DNA of 64,000 nucleotides, taken from the NCBI RefSeq assembly GCF_954871325.1, contig NC_088775.1:92646334-92710333 (forward strand), read 5' to 3'. A program made the position numbers and the translations under genes. The notes under the pieces were generated by a model. The model searched no databases. It saw nothing but the letters and a program-made list of their open reading frames with translations, and was not told where the DNA came from. This document shows, piece after piece, positions 24,290 to 36,392 of the stretch (positions within the stretch are counted from its first letter, which is position 1; each line of letters opens with the position of its first letter). Source of the DNA: Gordionus sp. m RMFG-2023 (Eukaryota; Nematomorpha; Gordioida; Chordodea; Parachordodidae).

Positions 24290-25600
24290 GGGAGACTGGG
24301 GTTAGGTAGACCCCGGGGTTGGCAAACCACTTAATCTCATTTTAATATTAAATACACCTGAAGGTTAAATTTTATCCTTATACAGTTTTCATTAGTTTAC
24401 ATCTATAGACAAAAAAATCTTTCGATATAATTAATTATTCAAAATTTTATTTTACGAAACATAATTTTGATGAAATTTTTTTCAAATGATTTTTGGATGA
24501 CAAATTTTTAATTTATAAAAATGTATAATAATTTATATGTAAATTAAATTCTTATAGCAAAAGTTTTAAACACACTCTTCTTTAATTTGGGAAAGTTTCA
24601 TGAGCATTAATTATAGCTAGACCTTTGCGCCGACGAAACTTTTAGCGGCCGGCGCAATTTTCAAAAATCTAATCGACGGCCGGAGGAGAGCCTATTTTTA
24701 GCCGCCGTCAACAAAATCGGCCTAATTCGACGCAGTTATAAATTTTTGTAACATAAATTCTGCTTAATTGCTTAATTATTTTAATTTTAAAGAAACAACA
24801 AATAACACTACTTTACAGATACCTCGGCATAATTTTTAATATTTATTTAATAGAAAACTCATTATAAATCCAAAATCGATTTCGTAATTTTATAATTATC
24901 ATGTATAAAAATTATTTTGTTTAAATTTTCGGGACGTAATGACGAACCCCTTGAATATAACGTCAATCCAGCGGTATTTTTCACTAGGTGTGCTAGTCAC
25001 CCGAATGAAAAGAATTTTTTGGCTAGCCTGGAAATATTGGAAAGTTCACTCTTCTTTTCTCTCCAAAAATTTGGAACATCTATACCTTGAGAATATCGTT
25101 TTCCAACAAAACTGTGGCATTCTTGTTCTAGGTCACCTAACTTGGAATCATAATTTATATTTGTTGAATGTTTATTTGCCATCAAATAACTGTTTTGCTT
25201 TAATTGAAAAACAACATATGTCCCTTAAAATGGCAGATATCTTATTAAATAAAATGGGAAGATATCCTATAGCTCCCAATTAGACTAGATGAAACTCATA
25301 TGTTCATTCAATTGAATTAATGGACAAGGTGATCTTTGAAAAATTTTTAAAAGTAGAAGTCATTAATCAAATTGGATTTACAATGTGTTTAAGCAGGAGG
25401 AATGTTTCGTTATCAAAGAATATCATTATTTAAATAACTAAAATTTAAATATTATGGTTATGAAAACCTTTGCAACATCGTTAAAAATCTTGATAATAGG
25501 AGGATGATATGAACCAGTGATATCTAACCCCAGTTCTAACCTATCTAATAGAAAAATTAAGGAAACTTAGCCACTTGCGGTACAACCAGCCCCATATACA
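24290..25600 (-). mobile_element. hAT-like relic inserted in the duplicated block
   Basis: The minus strand near 25185-24940 reads GDLEQECHSFVGKRYSQG, VPNFWREKKSELSNISRLAK, KFFSFG, and after a frameshift TSTPSEKYRWIDV. FWREK..ELS.ISRLAKKF with TStPSEk is the hAT C-terminal dimerisation region (FWxxxxxxfPxLsxlAxxxLsixaTSaxsER). Outer ends both start with TATAxGGG-like text (24288 on, and read inward from 25605), a weak match only. The rest of the transposase is not readable. Confidence 0.6.
24620..24725. repeat. GC-rich patch with imperfect palindromes
   Basis: GCGCCGACG...CGGCCGGCGC and CGACGGCCGG...GCCGCCGTC pair within a 100-base stretch inside AT-rich DNA. It lies in the hAT relic and may be its subterminal repeat region or a separate small element. 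Confidence 0.4.
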
Positions 25601-27700
25601 GTGTGTTCTTAGAGGTGTTGATTAAAGGTAATTGAGAGATATCAGAGATAGTAATGATCTAAATTTAGTAAAATGACCAGGGCTATTAAGCCTCAGATAT
25701 CTGATAAAATTTTAATGAGCCAGCACAGGCACAAAAATTTTGAATTTTAAGCTAATATTTTGATTAATATTCTTTGATAAAATAATATAATATGCTTATT
25801 TCTTATTTCTTTTTTATATTAAGTCTAAATATAATAGTAAATTTAATCAATATTAATGATATAACCCTAATGTAAATGCCATACAGATAATGGACCAGGG
25901 CTGACTGAAAAATTTAAAAGGACTGAGTTTTGCAGATATTTGATATATATTGAACAATTATTCAATAATAAATAAATTATCAATTCTTTGTATAGATTTC
26001 CTCCATTATTAGATGACAGTAACATATTAGCAGTAATAATTCACCCAAAATTTTAGTTAAATGCCTTATATAAATCTATCACAAAGTCTGTTAGAAACGT
26101 TAATTGCCCATTTGGAAAATGCTGGATCTATACGTGCAGATGCTTCAAATGAATGTATGGTTGGAATAGATATTTTTCGGGAAAAATTCTGCTAAACAAA
26201 TGTTTAATTAAAGTCGTGGATGTTTAAACGATAATAACTTAGATAAAGGTTTTATCATTAAAATCAAATTTTAATAATTAAATAAATATATTTTAACTGT
26301 TATATTATATTATTCGATTACAATAAATGTATACCATAATCAATTAATTTTTATATTAGTTAATTTTGCAACCGATCAAAAATTTTCTTCGGGAATTTAA
26401 ATGAGGAATGGATCGTGATCTAGATCATTTTTTTTTAAAAAAAAGTCGATCCTGGATTTAGATCCTTTTTTTGTAAAAATCGATCAACAAGCCTGGTTCA
26501 TGATACGTATAAAATGAAGTTGGTTAATTTAGAATTAAAATGATAAGGACAACTTTCACATGTAGAAATTATACACAATATCCATTAAAAAAAAATCACT
26601 ATTTAGGGTCGAGCTGGCGGGGCTCAATGACCCGGGTATAAATAAATATATAGTTGGATCTCGCGATTAATTTACCAAGTTTTTACTATTTCTTCAAATA
26701 TTTTTTCGTACATTGAATAAAGTCTAAAAAAATAGACTCGTGCCCGGTACCTTATAAAATCCGCTACGCCATGATGCGTAACATAATTTATTTCAACTTT
26801 CTTCTGCTAAATAGCATATCTCGCCAATTATCTTTAGCCAACTTAAAAAGTAAAAGGATAAAAATAGAACAATTTTCCAATTTATAAGCCTTGTTCATCG
26901 ATATCAAATATTTATATCATAATTTGTCGTTCTTATCTATCATTTAATTGGTTATTGCTAAAACAAATGTGAGCTATGATCACGGTAATCTGTGAATTCC
27001 ATCCTCCGCTCATCTATAAAATAAAATTATATGAAATTCGAAAAATATATTTTGTAAAAAAATAGTTTATTTTCATTATATATTAAAAATTTGTGCATTT
27101 TAATTTTAATGGATATAACACTTAAATTAATATAATTTTTTTCTAGATTTAATTCTTGGCGAAAAATACTCAATTACTCAATTTAGGTAGTCATGGTAAA
27201 ACCAAGATATGTTTTAATTCGTATAAACTTATAGAATCTAATTGGTACCTTTCAGCGCGATATATAGACATTAAAATTTCTTAAGGCCCTGAACGAAATA
27301 AATTAGATTACAAAGTCTTATACTAAATCGTAATCAATTAAAGTCTTACGACATTAATATTGATAAACATATAGTAAAGGTAATAAACATAAAGTGCACT
27401 TCATGAAATGAAATATCATGAAGAATAGAATCTCATAAAATAAATAGGGTAAAAGATAACAAGATATTGAAAATTGCTCTTTAAGAAATATGATATAGTT
27501 ATTTTTAAAATATAAAGAATAGTTTATTTGGATTAGAGTCATTAGCTTTAGCGGAGGGTAAAATTACTAAAGATAATGGTTTCAGGAGTTATCAACTTAA
27601 GGAGAGTGGTCCCATAATGATTAATTTTGTAAGTGTATAGGATAAGGGTCTCAACAAGCGCTGCAAACTAGTTTTATTACAACTACTTCTATTAGATTTT
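25601..27700. other. AT-rich interval; possible further hAT trace and a duplicated block
   Basis: Around 26000-26060 the plus strand reads PPLLDDSNILAVIIHPKF, which resembles the LDPRFK part of hAT transposases but is too short to call. The block at 26490-26960 is listed separately. No exons seen. Confidence 0.35.
26490..26960 (+). repeat. Segmental duplication, copy 2 (partner 21390-21945)
   Basis: Collinear with 21390-21945 at about 5.05 kb distance, with more GC in the middle (CGAGCTGGCGGGG, GACCCGGG). Confidence 0.8.
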
Positions 27701-27759
27701 AATTACTTTATCTTTTTTATTTAACATGCTCATATATCCAGAGGTGAACTGGTTTTTTT

Positions 27760-28392
27760 TTTAAACATTTCGTATCTTTTATAAGAATTTTGTAGCAATT
27801 GGTTCTTATTTTACTTTTTAGAACTCTTAACTCAGAAATTTCCACTTCATAATTCGGTCTTTTATCTCAACGCGTTAATATAAATTACATTATATATGGC
27901 CATTTTATTTTATGAGGTAATACTAACAATAGATCCACTAAATTAGTATTTAGATTTACAATCAGTAGATTAGGTACTAATATAGGGGATTATGGCCATT
28001 TTATTTTATGAGGTAATACTAAATTTGTATTTACAATCAGTAGGTTAGGTACTAATATAGGGGATGCTAAAAATAATAGAAGTGATAATTCTTTTGATAT
28101 GATAAGATTTAAAGGCGGAGAAACTTATATAAAAATTTTATCTCATCCCTCAGAAATCATCAAGTGTATACGTAAAACGCATACAAATCTTCGATTTCAA
28201 TATTAATATGGGTTATGGGAAAAAATTATATGAAATTTAGCTTTTCAATTCGTTCATTTCGAAATTTAAAAATAAAAATAATCCACAAATTTTTAATAAA
28301 AGTTGCGTTAAAATTTTAATGAGTGTCTAACTATTTGTTTTATTTCAAAAAATTATTGCAGCTGGAAATCCTTGGCTACGGCCCTGTCCCTA
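27760..28392 (-). mobile_element. Family A repeat, copy 2, inverted relative to 915-2433
   Basis: The minus strand begins CAGGGCCGTAGCCAAGGATTTCC at 28392 and later matches copy 1 through GGATGCTAAA/TAGCATCCCCTATATTAG and TAGTGGATCTATTGTTA. A 60-100 base stretch with GGCCATTTTATTTTATGAGG is repeated within it (27897 and 27990). Its other end was not found. Confidence 0.7.
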
Positions 28393-29429
28393 CATTATAG
28401 AAAAAGAACAGATGACATTACTAATATTTTTCGTTTCGAGGAAATCCTCTTATTTGTTGACCTTGTTATAATAGCCAAAAGGTTAAAAAAAATAAAAAGT
28501 ACCACGAACTTTAAGATATTTATTTAATCACAATAGTTATTTATACCAATGGGTCCTTAGACCCCCTTAGGTTATCAGTTTTTAAAAATCGTATGTAAAC
28601 TAACTATTTGTTTTATTTCAAAAAATTATTGCAGCTGGAAATCCTTGGCTACGGCCCTGTCCCTACATTATAGAAAAAGAACAGACGACATTACTAATAT
28701 TTTTCGTTTCGAGGAAATCCTCTTATTTGTGATTGACCTTGTTATAATAGCCAAAAGGTTAAAAAAAATAAAAAGTACCACGAACTTTAAGATATTTATT
28801 TAATCACAATAGTTATTTATACCAATGGATCATTAGACCCCCTTAGGTTATCAGTTTTTAAAAATCGTATGTAAACTAACTATTTGTTTTATTTCAAAAA
28901 ATTATTGCAGCTGGAAATCCTTGGCTACGGCCCTGTCCCTGCATTATAGAAAAAGAACAGGCGACATTACTAATATTTTTCGTTTCGAGGAAATCCTTTT
29001 ATTTGTGATTGACCTTGTTATAATAGCCAAAAGGTTAAAAAAAATAAAAAGTACCACGAACTTTAAGATATTTATTTAATCACAATAGTTATTTATACCA
29101 ATGGATCATTAGACCCCCTTAGGTTATCAGTTTTTAAAAATCGTATGTAAACTAACTATTTGTTTTATTTCAAAAAATTATTGCAGCTGGAAATCCTTGG
29201 CTACGGCCCTGTCCCTGCATTATAGAAAAAGAACAGGCGACATTACTAATATTTTTCGTTTCGAGGAAATCCTCTTATTTGTGATTGACCTTGTTATAAT
29301 AGCCAAAAGGTTAAAAAAAATAAAAAGTACCACGAACTTTAAGATATTTATTTAATCACAATAGTTATTTATACCAATGGGTCCTTAGACCCCCTTAGGT
29401 TATCAGTTTTTAAAAATCGTATGTAAAAT
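28329..29429 (+). repeat. Four tandem units of 273-276 bp that include a transposon end
   Basis: AACTATTTGTTTTATTTC starts at 28329, 28602, 28878 and 29154. Each unit contains about 64 bases of the family A terminus (GCAGCTGGAAATCCTTGGCT...GGCCCTG) followed by about 210 bases of unrelated flank ending TTTTTAAAAATCGTATGTAA. Units are nearly identical (about 1-2 percent different by eye), so the amplification is recent. The last unit ends at about 29429. Variant positions (GACATT preceded by GAT, GAC or GGC) allow ordering of the copies: units 3 and 4 share GGC. Confidence 0.95.
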
Positions 29430-29776
29430 AAATTCTCAAATCAATGGGAATCGTGAATTCGAAACCTTACAATCCAAGTTAATGTTATCTGAGTCTTCTA
29501 TTTTAGTTTCATGCATCTTAATGCTGGCCTTCTTATTTCTAAAATTCAGTCGTTTTTTCCTTGTCTTAGGGCCATTTACTGACAGGATTTTTTTCAAAAA
29601 TATTTTCTAGTCATGTTTTCAGCTAATTTTTTATTATTTCTAAAGAAAGGATGATAATTTGAATTATTTTTTTTATATATATTTCTTAAAGAAACATAAC
29701 CGCCCCTCTGGATTTCAAATGTTTTGTACAAATGGATAAAACTATTCACAAAAAACGATATATTAATAATCTATTC
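29430..29776. other. AT-rich stretch, nothing recognised
   Basis: No coding or repeat signal that I can support. Confidence 0.4.
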
Positions 29777-30147
29777 GTTGTAGCCGTTAAAAAAAGAATA
29801 AATAAATTTAATATAATATAATATACTAAATGTCAGTCATTTTCTGATATTAATAATTAATTTTTCCTTGGGGATTATGGATTGGGGTTGTGGTGGAAGG
29901 ATTATAGGGGAGATCACCTGATGCAAATGTTGTTAGGAAGAAAGGATAAGGATATCAAGACTGAACGAAGAAACAAAATGATTATATAATTATATTGATT
30001 GTTTTAGATCTATTAGAGACTGTTTTGGATACATTATATAAATATATGGATAGTAAGTATTACACATTGAATTAAGAATGGTAAGTTAATAAATATTAAC
30101 CTTTGAATAAAGATTGGTAAATGAATTTGTAAGTGGGAGATGCAATA
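29777..30147 (+). repeat. Direct repeat, left copy (possible old LTR)
   Basis: Matches 32564-32942 on the same strand, from GTTGTAGCCGTTAAAA to GTGGGAGATGCAATA. The bounds are consistent with TG...CA, but no target duplication, primer site or purine tract is convincing. If an LTR, the element is an old fossil of about 3.2 kb. Confidence 0.7.
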
Positions 30148-32563
30148 ATGGTGATCGATGATTACCTCAGGATCAGATGTTCTGGTAAGTTAAACACAAT
30201 GCAGTTATTACTATACGATGTGTCAGAAAGAAGTGTGGCGAAAATAAGATTTTCATATGGGTAGAGATTAAGGGATTTTAGCATTTTGTTTTAGATATTT
30301 GGCAAATAAGGAATATGATAGAAAGTATGTAATGAGTATTAGGACTGAAAATGAAAATATAATTATGAATTTATTATATATATATATGATGTATAATAAT
30401 TATATATTACTTTGAAAAGGGCTTACTGTTGAGGGTTAATGATATTTGGTTCATTTTGGCCCATTTAATACAATAATATTTGTGGTATTATATGTCTAAA
30501 TTTACATTTTTACATCCAATGTTTGACAATAAGTTATTGTCTTATTATTTTGTAAGCCTTAAGACTCATTGAATGAGAATAGGTTTCCATCAGCCAGAAA
30601 ATAGACCTCACGTAATGCCGGACAGAAAGGATTGCTGAATATTTAAATGTTGGGGAATTATAATGAGCAGGGGATATATATGTAAATATAGGGTTAGAAA
30701 AATATTAAATTGGTAATTGTAAGTGTGATTAAGATATAAATTTGTGTAATTGAGGGTTTGTGAAAATATATATAGAAGCGGATTTTTATAATAAAATATT
30801 GTTATATAATTATACATTTTGGGTTTTTAAGGGATGGACATGAGTGGGATGGCTTATTATTAATTAATGTTACTATATTATGAATGTAATCCAGTTTCAA
30901 TTAAGGTTGATATATTATTAAGGGATCTATTTTGGATGTGTTAATGTTGTTTTATTTTGAAGTAATTAAGCATTTTTATATAATATGGTGTAATTTGAAT
31001 TACACTATGATATATTTAATTATAAATGATAAACATATATAGGATACATTTAGGTGTAAAAGGAATGTTATATGAAGCATATATGGGATACATTAAGATT
31101 TACAAGGAATGATATCATTGGTGAAAATATGAGGTAATGCGTCTGCAGGGTTAACGTTATGAAATACATTGAAATTAAAGGAATTGAGTTATGATAAAAG
31201 TCAGAATAATGTCTATAATGTTATATGTGGATAGTTATTTTAGATTTAATGTATGAATTTTATACATATATATAAATTTGGTATAAATTATATGATATAT
31301 TGGTATAAGTTTGATATTTTTGATATATATATAAATTTGGCATGGATTTATATGATATATTGGTAGAAATTATGATATTTAATATATATTTTTTTAAATT
31401 ATGAAATCTTTATATTTAATATATATATATTTTTTAATTTATAAAATTTTATAAAAATTTTTACTTGCATTTTTTATACTATTTTTATTGTATGCAATGA
31501 TGTGAAAGGCAAATATTTTTATTGATAAGGTCAGCCATGTGTTTATGAGTATGCTTTAAAATGGAAATATCCTTTAGTTTGGTATGCCTTAAAATGGAAA
31601 TATCATTTAGTTTGAATACTTGAGAAAGTTTTTTTTTAAATTTTAATTTGTAAATGTATTTTGTTTATTACATATATTTTATCTTTGTAATAATTTTATA
31701 GCACATCACATTTTACTATGTATATAATGAACGTATTTTTTTTAAAAAAACTCAGATTTTTTGAATGTTATATTAAAAAAACTCTAAATGTATACCATAT
31801 AGCCCATTATATTCTCAATCTTTGTTACTTTGCATTCTACACTGTGAATCTGTGCTAATTGTGATGGCAGGGTTAGGTAGAAATGGTATATTTTTCTTAG
31901 GATACTGAGTAATTCCTAGATGAAAAATATTTTATTTTCTACATATTATATATTTTTCCTCCTTATAAAATATTAAATTTATGTCTATACCTAATCCTTG
32001 AAATTTTGTTTAAAATCTTTGTTCGGCAAATTTTCGCAATTATTTTTAATAAAAAAAAAAAATTCCTATCTATTTTAAGGGATATTTATAAAAAATTTAG
32101 CTTTGTTTTTTTTTAAATGACAGAAGGAAAGTTACATGTTGTTGAAATTTCATTTCACACATAAACCATTTGTTCACATTACGGTATTGTATGTAAAATC
32201 ATTATTTCCTAATTCCTATTAATCAGTCAGACCTTGAATAATGTATATTATAACTCGTATTTTTCAAATGTATTAAAATGAATAAATTATTATGTCTTGC
32301 TTGTATATTATATTGTCAATATTACCGTTCCATAGATTATATTTATGGATACCACGATGTAAATGTCATTATTGTTAATATGTTTTCCAGCGATTATATA
32401 TTGAAATGTATCATATTATACTATAAATCATCATAAAGGGAGACGATTCGATAAATTCCCCGAACGTTTTCAGGGCGTACCGAAATTTGATACAATTCAA
32501 ATGGACGATCCGATACGATCCCACCAGAAAGAGAGGGACGCTGGGCCTTTGAAGGTTGGGCGT
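30148..32563. other. Interval between the two direct repeats; no genes recognised
   Basis: Very AT-rich with many TATA runs. No retroviral-type or host coding sequence is readable. GC rises only in the last 120 bases (32440-32563). Confidence 0.5.
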
Positions 32564-32942
32564 GTTGTAACCGTTAAAAAAAATAAGAAATAAATTTAAT
32601 ATAATATACTAAATGTCAGTCATTTTCTGATATTAATAATTAATTTTTCCTTGGGGATGATGGATTGGGGTTGTGGTGGAAGGATTTTGGGGGAGATCAC
32701 CTGATGCAATTGTTGTTGGGAAGAAAGGACAAGGATATCAAGACTGAAAGAAGAAACAAAATGATTATATAATTATATTGATAATATGTTGATTGCTTTA
32801 GATTTATTAGATGACTGTTTTGGATACATTATATAAATATATGGATAGTAAATATTACACATTGAATTGAGATTGGTAAATTAATAAATATTAATCATTG
32901 AATGAAGATTGTATAATGAATTGGTAAGTGGGAGATGCAATA
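32564..32942 (+). repeat. Direct repeat, right copy (possible old LTR)
   Basis: Partner of 29777-30147, about 90 percent alike by eye with small indels. It ends about 330 bases before the NECAP start codon. Confidence 0.7.
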
Positions 32943-33269
32943 CTATTTTTAATACATTTCATTCTCCCCTATTGATTAATTAAAAATTACTATTTAAATT
33001 TTTTATTCAAAAAAATTGGTTAATTGCTATGATACATATATGAAACTATTCATATAAATTAATTCATAAATAAAACGCCAATATATTCTATATATAAAAG
33101 AGATATATTTTGATATCTATCTATATATAAATAACATAATATCATTGCATAATATAGACATAATCACATTGGAAGAGATTTGACATCAATCAATAAACCG
33201 TTCTGAACTATTTTTCGCCTTTATGTATACAATTATTTTTTTAACACTTTAAAAAGGGATTGAATTACT

Positions 33270-33947
33270 ATGGATGACTATGAATCAGTTATATTAGTTA
33301 AAAATAATGTAAGCATTTATAATATTGCTCCGGTTTATGGAAAGACGAAATATAAAGCTGCAGATTGGAAACTTGATAATCCTGATTGGACTGGGCGCTT
33401 AAAATTGATTTCTATTCGCGATAAATGTTCTATCAAATTCGAGGATGCAGATGGCAAACTTTTTGCAGCATGTCCTGTTGATAAATACCCTGGTAACTGT
33501 ATCGAAGGTGTAAGTGATTCTAGTAGATATTTTGTGATTAAGCTTCTAAGTGAAAATGGTCGATCAGCCTTTGTAGGATTGGGCTTTTTAGATAGATCCG
33601 ATTCCTTTGATCTAAATGTAGCACTTCAAAGTCATTTTAGATGGCTTAAAGATAGTAAAGATATAGAAAAAAATATGAACCAAAATAAAATGGAACCTTC
33701 TATAGACATGAGTCTAAAAGATGGACAGACTATAAAATTAAATTTTTTGCTGCCAAAAAATAAAGAAAGTCCAAGCAATAATAATTCTAAATTAAAACCC
33801 ACATGTTTGGTTAAAGTGCCGATTTCAACATCTACAAAATCAGATTCCAATATAAACTCAGTGATCAATCAAAAAAATTTGTTAAGGACCCATGAAACAT
33901 CAACTAATCAAGTATTGAATTCAAATACAAGCTGGGAAACATTTTAA
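33270..33947 (+). CDS. NECAP: NECAP-like adaptin-ear-binding coat-associated protein
   Basis: Intact 225-codon frame opening MDDYESVILVKNNVSIYNIA, the standard NECAP start (MEEYESVLCVKPDVSVYRI). The N-terminal PH-like NECAP domain (residues 1-about 130) shows AADWKLDNPDWTGRL, SSRYFVIK, GRSAFVGLGF, DRSDSFDLNVALQSHF and W. Then comes DMSLKDGQTIKLNF, the region before the tail, and a Ser/Asn-rich tail ending SNTSWETF. The last residues resemble the WVQF-type motif by which NECAPs bind the ear of AP-1 or AP-2, so the protein probably works in clathrin-coated vesicle formation at the cytosolic face of membranes. It is a little shorter than vertebrate NECAPs (about 263-275 residues), with a reduced proline-rich tail. 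The gene is intronless and has a run of 12 A six bases after the stop, so a retrocopy is possible, though the frame is intact. Confidence 0.95.
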   Translation: MDDYESVILVKNNVSIYNIAPVYGKTKYKAADWKLDNPDWTGRLKLISIRDKCSIKFEDADGKLFAACPVDKYPGNCIEGVSDSSRYFVIKLLSENGRSAFVGLGFLDRSDSFDLNVALQSHFRWLKDSKDIEKNMNQNKMEPSIDMSLKDGQTIKLNFLLPKNKESPSNNNSKLKPTCLVKVPISTSTKSDSNINSVINQKNLLRTHETSTNQVLNSNTSWETF

Positions 33948-35085
33948 ATTCCAAAAAAAAAAAATATTTACTAAAAATGCTAACAAAGACATAATATTTA
34001 TCATATGTAATATATACCACTCAGTTTTTTTATTGTATTATATCAAAAATATAATATTTAATAAAATTAGTAATGTTTATAAAACATTTAAAATTAAATT
34101 ATATGATTCATCTAATTATTACATAAAACTAAATTATAATATTATTAATTTTTTTATGATTAATATATTTATCTGCTATACAAATAAATGAATATTATTT
34201 TTTAAAGTTATTATTACAATTCTGAGTTAATTGTTTTGTCTTTAAATTTTTACATTTTTTAAGAAATCATTCATAATATTATCTTATATTTTTAAAGCTA
34301 GAATAAAACAAAAAATATTATGGTTTGTCATAAGAAAAAAGTAATTTTAAAATTCAAACTACAAATTTCCTTTTTTTTTGAAATTCATATCCCCCCTATA
34401 CTTTTAATGCATAATTTGAGTTATTAAGAAAAATGGGAAGGAAATTAACTATATAATGATGAAAATCAATAAAGGATGGTAAAAATCTGACTTAATATTT
34501 GTCAACAATTGGGGGTAAAGCCCTACATAGACCCATACCCTTAGTAGGTGAACCCTCACCACACCTGGATCAGAAGTCTGATAAAGCCTGACTTGTTAAG
34601 ATTTAATGCACAAGTTTATTGGCTCATTATTTAAATGTTTGCTGGACCCATCCAGATACGATATTAAATTTTTACTAATTTTCTGGACTTGCCCTTTACA
34701 TATTACAAAATATCAGTTTTATAAAATATTGTGTCCAGTTTATTAAAATTTTACAACAATATCTGGCACATGAAATTTTTTAGAAAAATTTTCTGGCCAA
34801 CACATTTTTAATGTATGCTTCTTAATGTCATTAAGGATCTTTGTTGCTTGTCTCTCTAACAACCATTTTATAAATCAATTGTCTTTTGATATCTGTATTT
34901 GTAATTGGTTGGATCATATCAATAAATTTATTTAAATTTACTATTTGGTTCGACAGCTCCTAAAATAGAAAAACAAAAATAGAGATATTGTAATTTATAT
35001 TCAAATAATAATAATTCATCAAAAATTTCTTTGACATTGAAAATTAATATATCAAAATTTTAATTCTCACTATAAAAATCAGAGA
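33948..35085. other. AT-rich downstream region of NECAP
   Basis: Contains AATAAA-like candidates near 34060 for 3' processing. A GC-richer patch at 34500-34600 has no readable protein. Nothing else seen. Confidence 0.4.
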
Positions 35086-35670
35086 CAGGCACACGGGCCG
35101 GTTTGCATTTTATATCCTAGCGTTTTTATTTTATATCCAGGCTGGGCCCCATTTTTAAAACCGATTATAAACCGGAACGAACCGCTGTAATTTTCGGAAC
35201 CGTAACCGACCCGTTATATTTTTGAACCGGTTCATAACGGTTTTTAAATTTGATTAATTTAAAATTATTGAACTTAAATTTAAAATTTTATTTTTCCTGC
35301 GGGGAGTTCAAAATTAAAATTTTTGCTTTTTAACCATTAAATCGCCCAATTATCTTGGTATCAATCAAAATACAAAGTTTATTGTTTTCTAGAAATTAGG
35401 CAAATTCTTAAGAAGCCATCTTCGTGGTTAAATAGAATAAGGAATTATAAAAATATTTGTATATATTAAAAAATAATATTTCCCTAACATTATTAATATA
35501 TATATATATATATATGGTTTATTAAATTTGAATTACTGGAACGAACCGAAAAGAACAGTTATAAATTGTAAAATTTCTTCAAATATAAACCCGTAATGGA
35601 ACAAAACCTTTATAAAATATATGGACTAAAACCCGAACCGCTATACTTAACGGTTCGAAGTCCCGATCTA
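35086..35670. repeat. Repeat with dispersed ACCGG/AACCG motifs (hAT-MITE-like)
   Basis: Many copies of AACCG, CCGGAAC and CGGTT in both orientations (35095-35240 and 35535-35670) flank an AT-rich core. Such subterminal motif clusters are common in small hAT elements. Ends and target duplication could not be fixed. Confidence 0.4.
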
Positions 35671-36132
35671 TACATATCCACAAATCTTACATCCTTAAAA
35701 AGATCTCATTCTCTCTCCCGCCATGATTCCTTTTCCCCATATTTTTTATAACATGCATCCGGAAAATCCATTCGGATATCGAAGGTCCGTTTCATATTTT
35801 TTTTACGAACATCAACTTTCTTTTTATCTTGCCACGATCGAAATCGTATGATGAAAACCCTTTTCAGGCTCGGTCAGTCGGAATATAGTGGTCAACACGG
35901 TTAAGATATTTTTTTGAATATCTTCGTGTATATATCGTTGGCAGTCCATCAAATCAATTTTAAAGTTCATATGATTCGAATCATTGGCAGATTATTTTTT
36001 GATTTTTTTTTGATTTTTTGCCAAACCGCGCGACTAGGTTCTTAAGCCAATTTAATTTCTTATCGAATAAGGTGTTTATATATATGTGTTAACATTGACA
36101 CTAGCATATATATATATATATATGTCTATATA

Positions 36133-36392
36133 GGCATAGCCAGAATGAATTTTTTTAAGGGGATGGGAGAAGGGGGGGGGGTGTACTATTCATAATTTAA
36201 ATGCTTATTTTCGTCGAATTTTCGAATTATATCCTTTACATTTAAAAAAATATTAATATAACTTTTTACTAATTTTTCCTTTTTAAAATTATTCTTATGA
36301 ATATGTTGTATACATTTATTTGGGGGGGGGGGGGGATAGGGGGAGGGTGTGAGGACGTTAACCCCCCTCCCTTCTCTCAATTACGCTCTTGA
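36133..36392. mobile_element. Small MITE-like element with poly-G-tipped ends
   Basis: The left end reads AGGCATAGCCAGAATGAA followed by AAGGGGATGGGAGAAGGGG and a G run; the right end, read inward, starts AGAGCGTAATTGAGAGAAGG with a G run. Both thus show a GCRTAG/GCGTA tip, then a purine and G run. A second G run lies at 36320-36338. Confidence 0.4.

Noticed and set aside
24939-25283. 114-codon plus-strand frame
   Set aside because: The antisense strand reads as a hAT C-terminal domain, so this frame is its shadow.
28329-29429. CRISPR-like array
   Set aside because: Units are 276 bp, contiguous and without spacers, in a eukaryotic setting; it is a tandem duplication.
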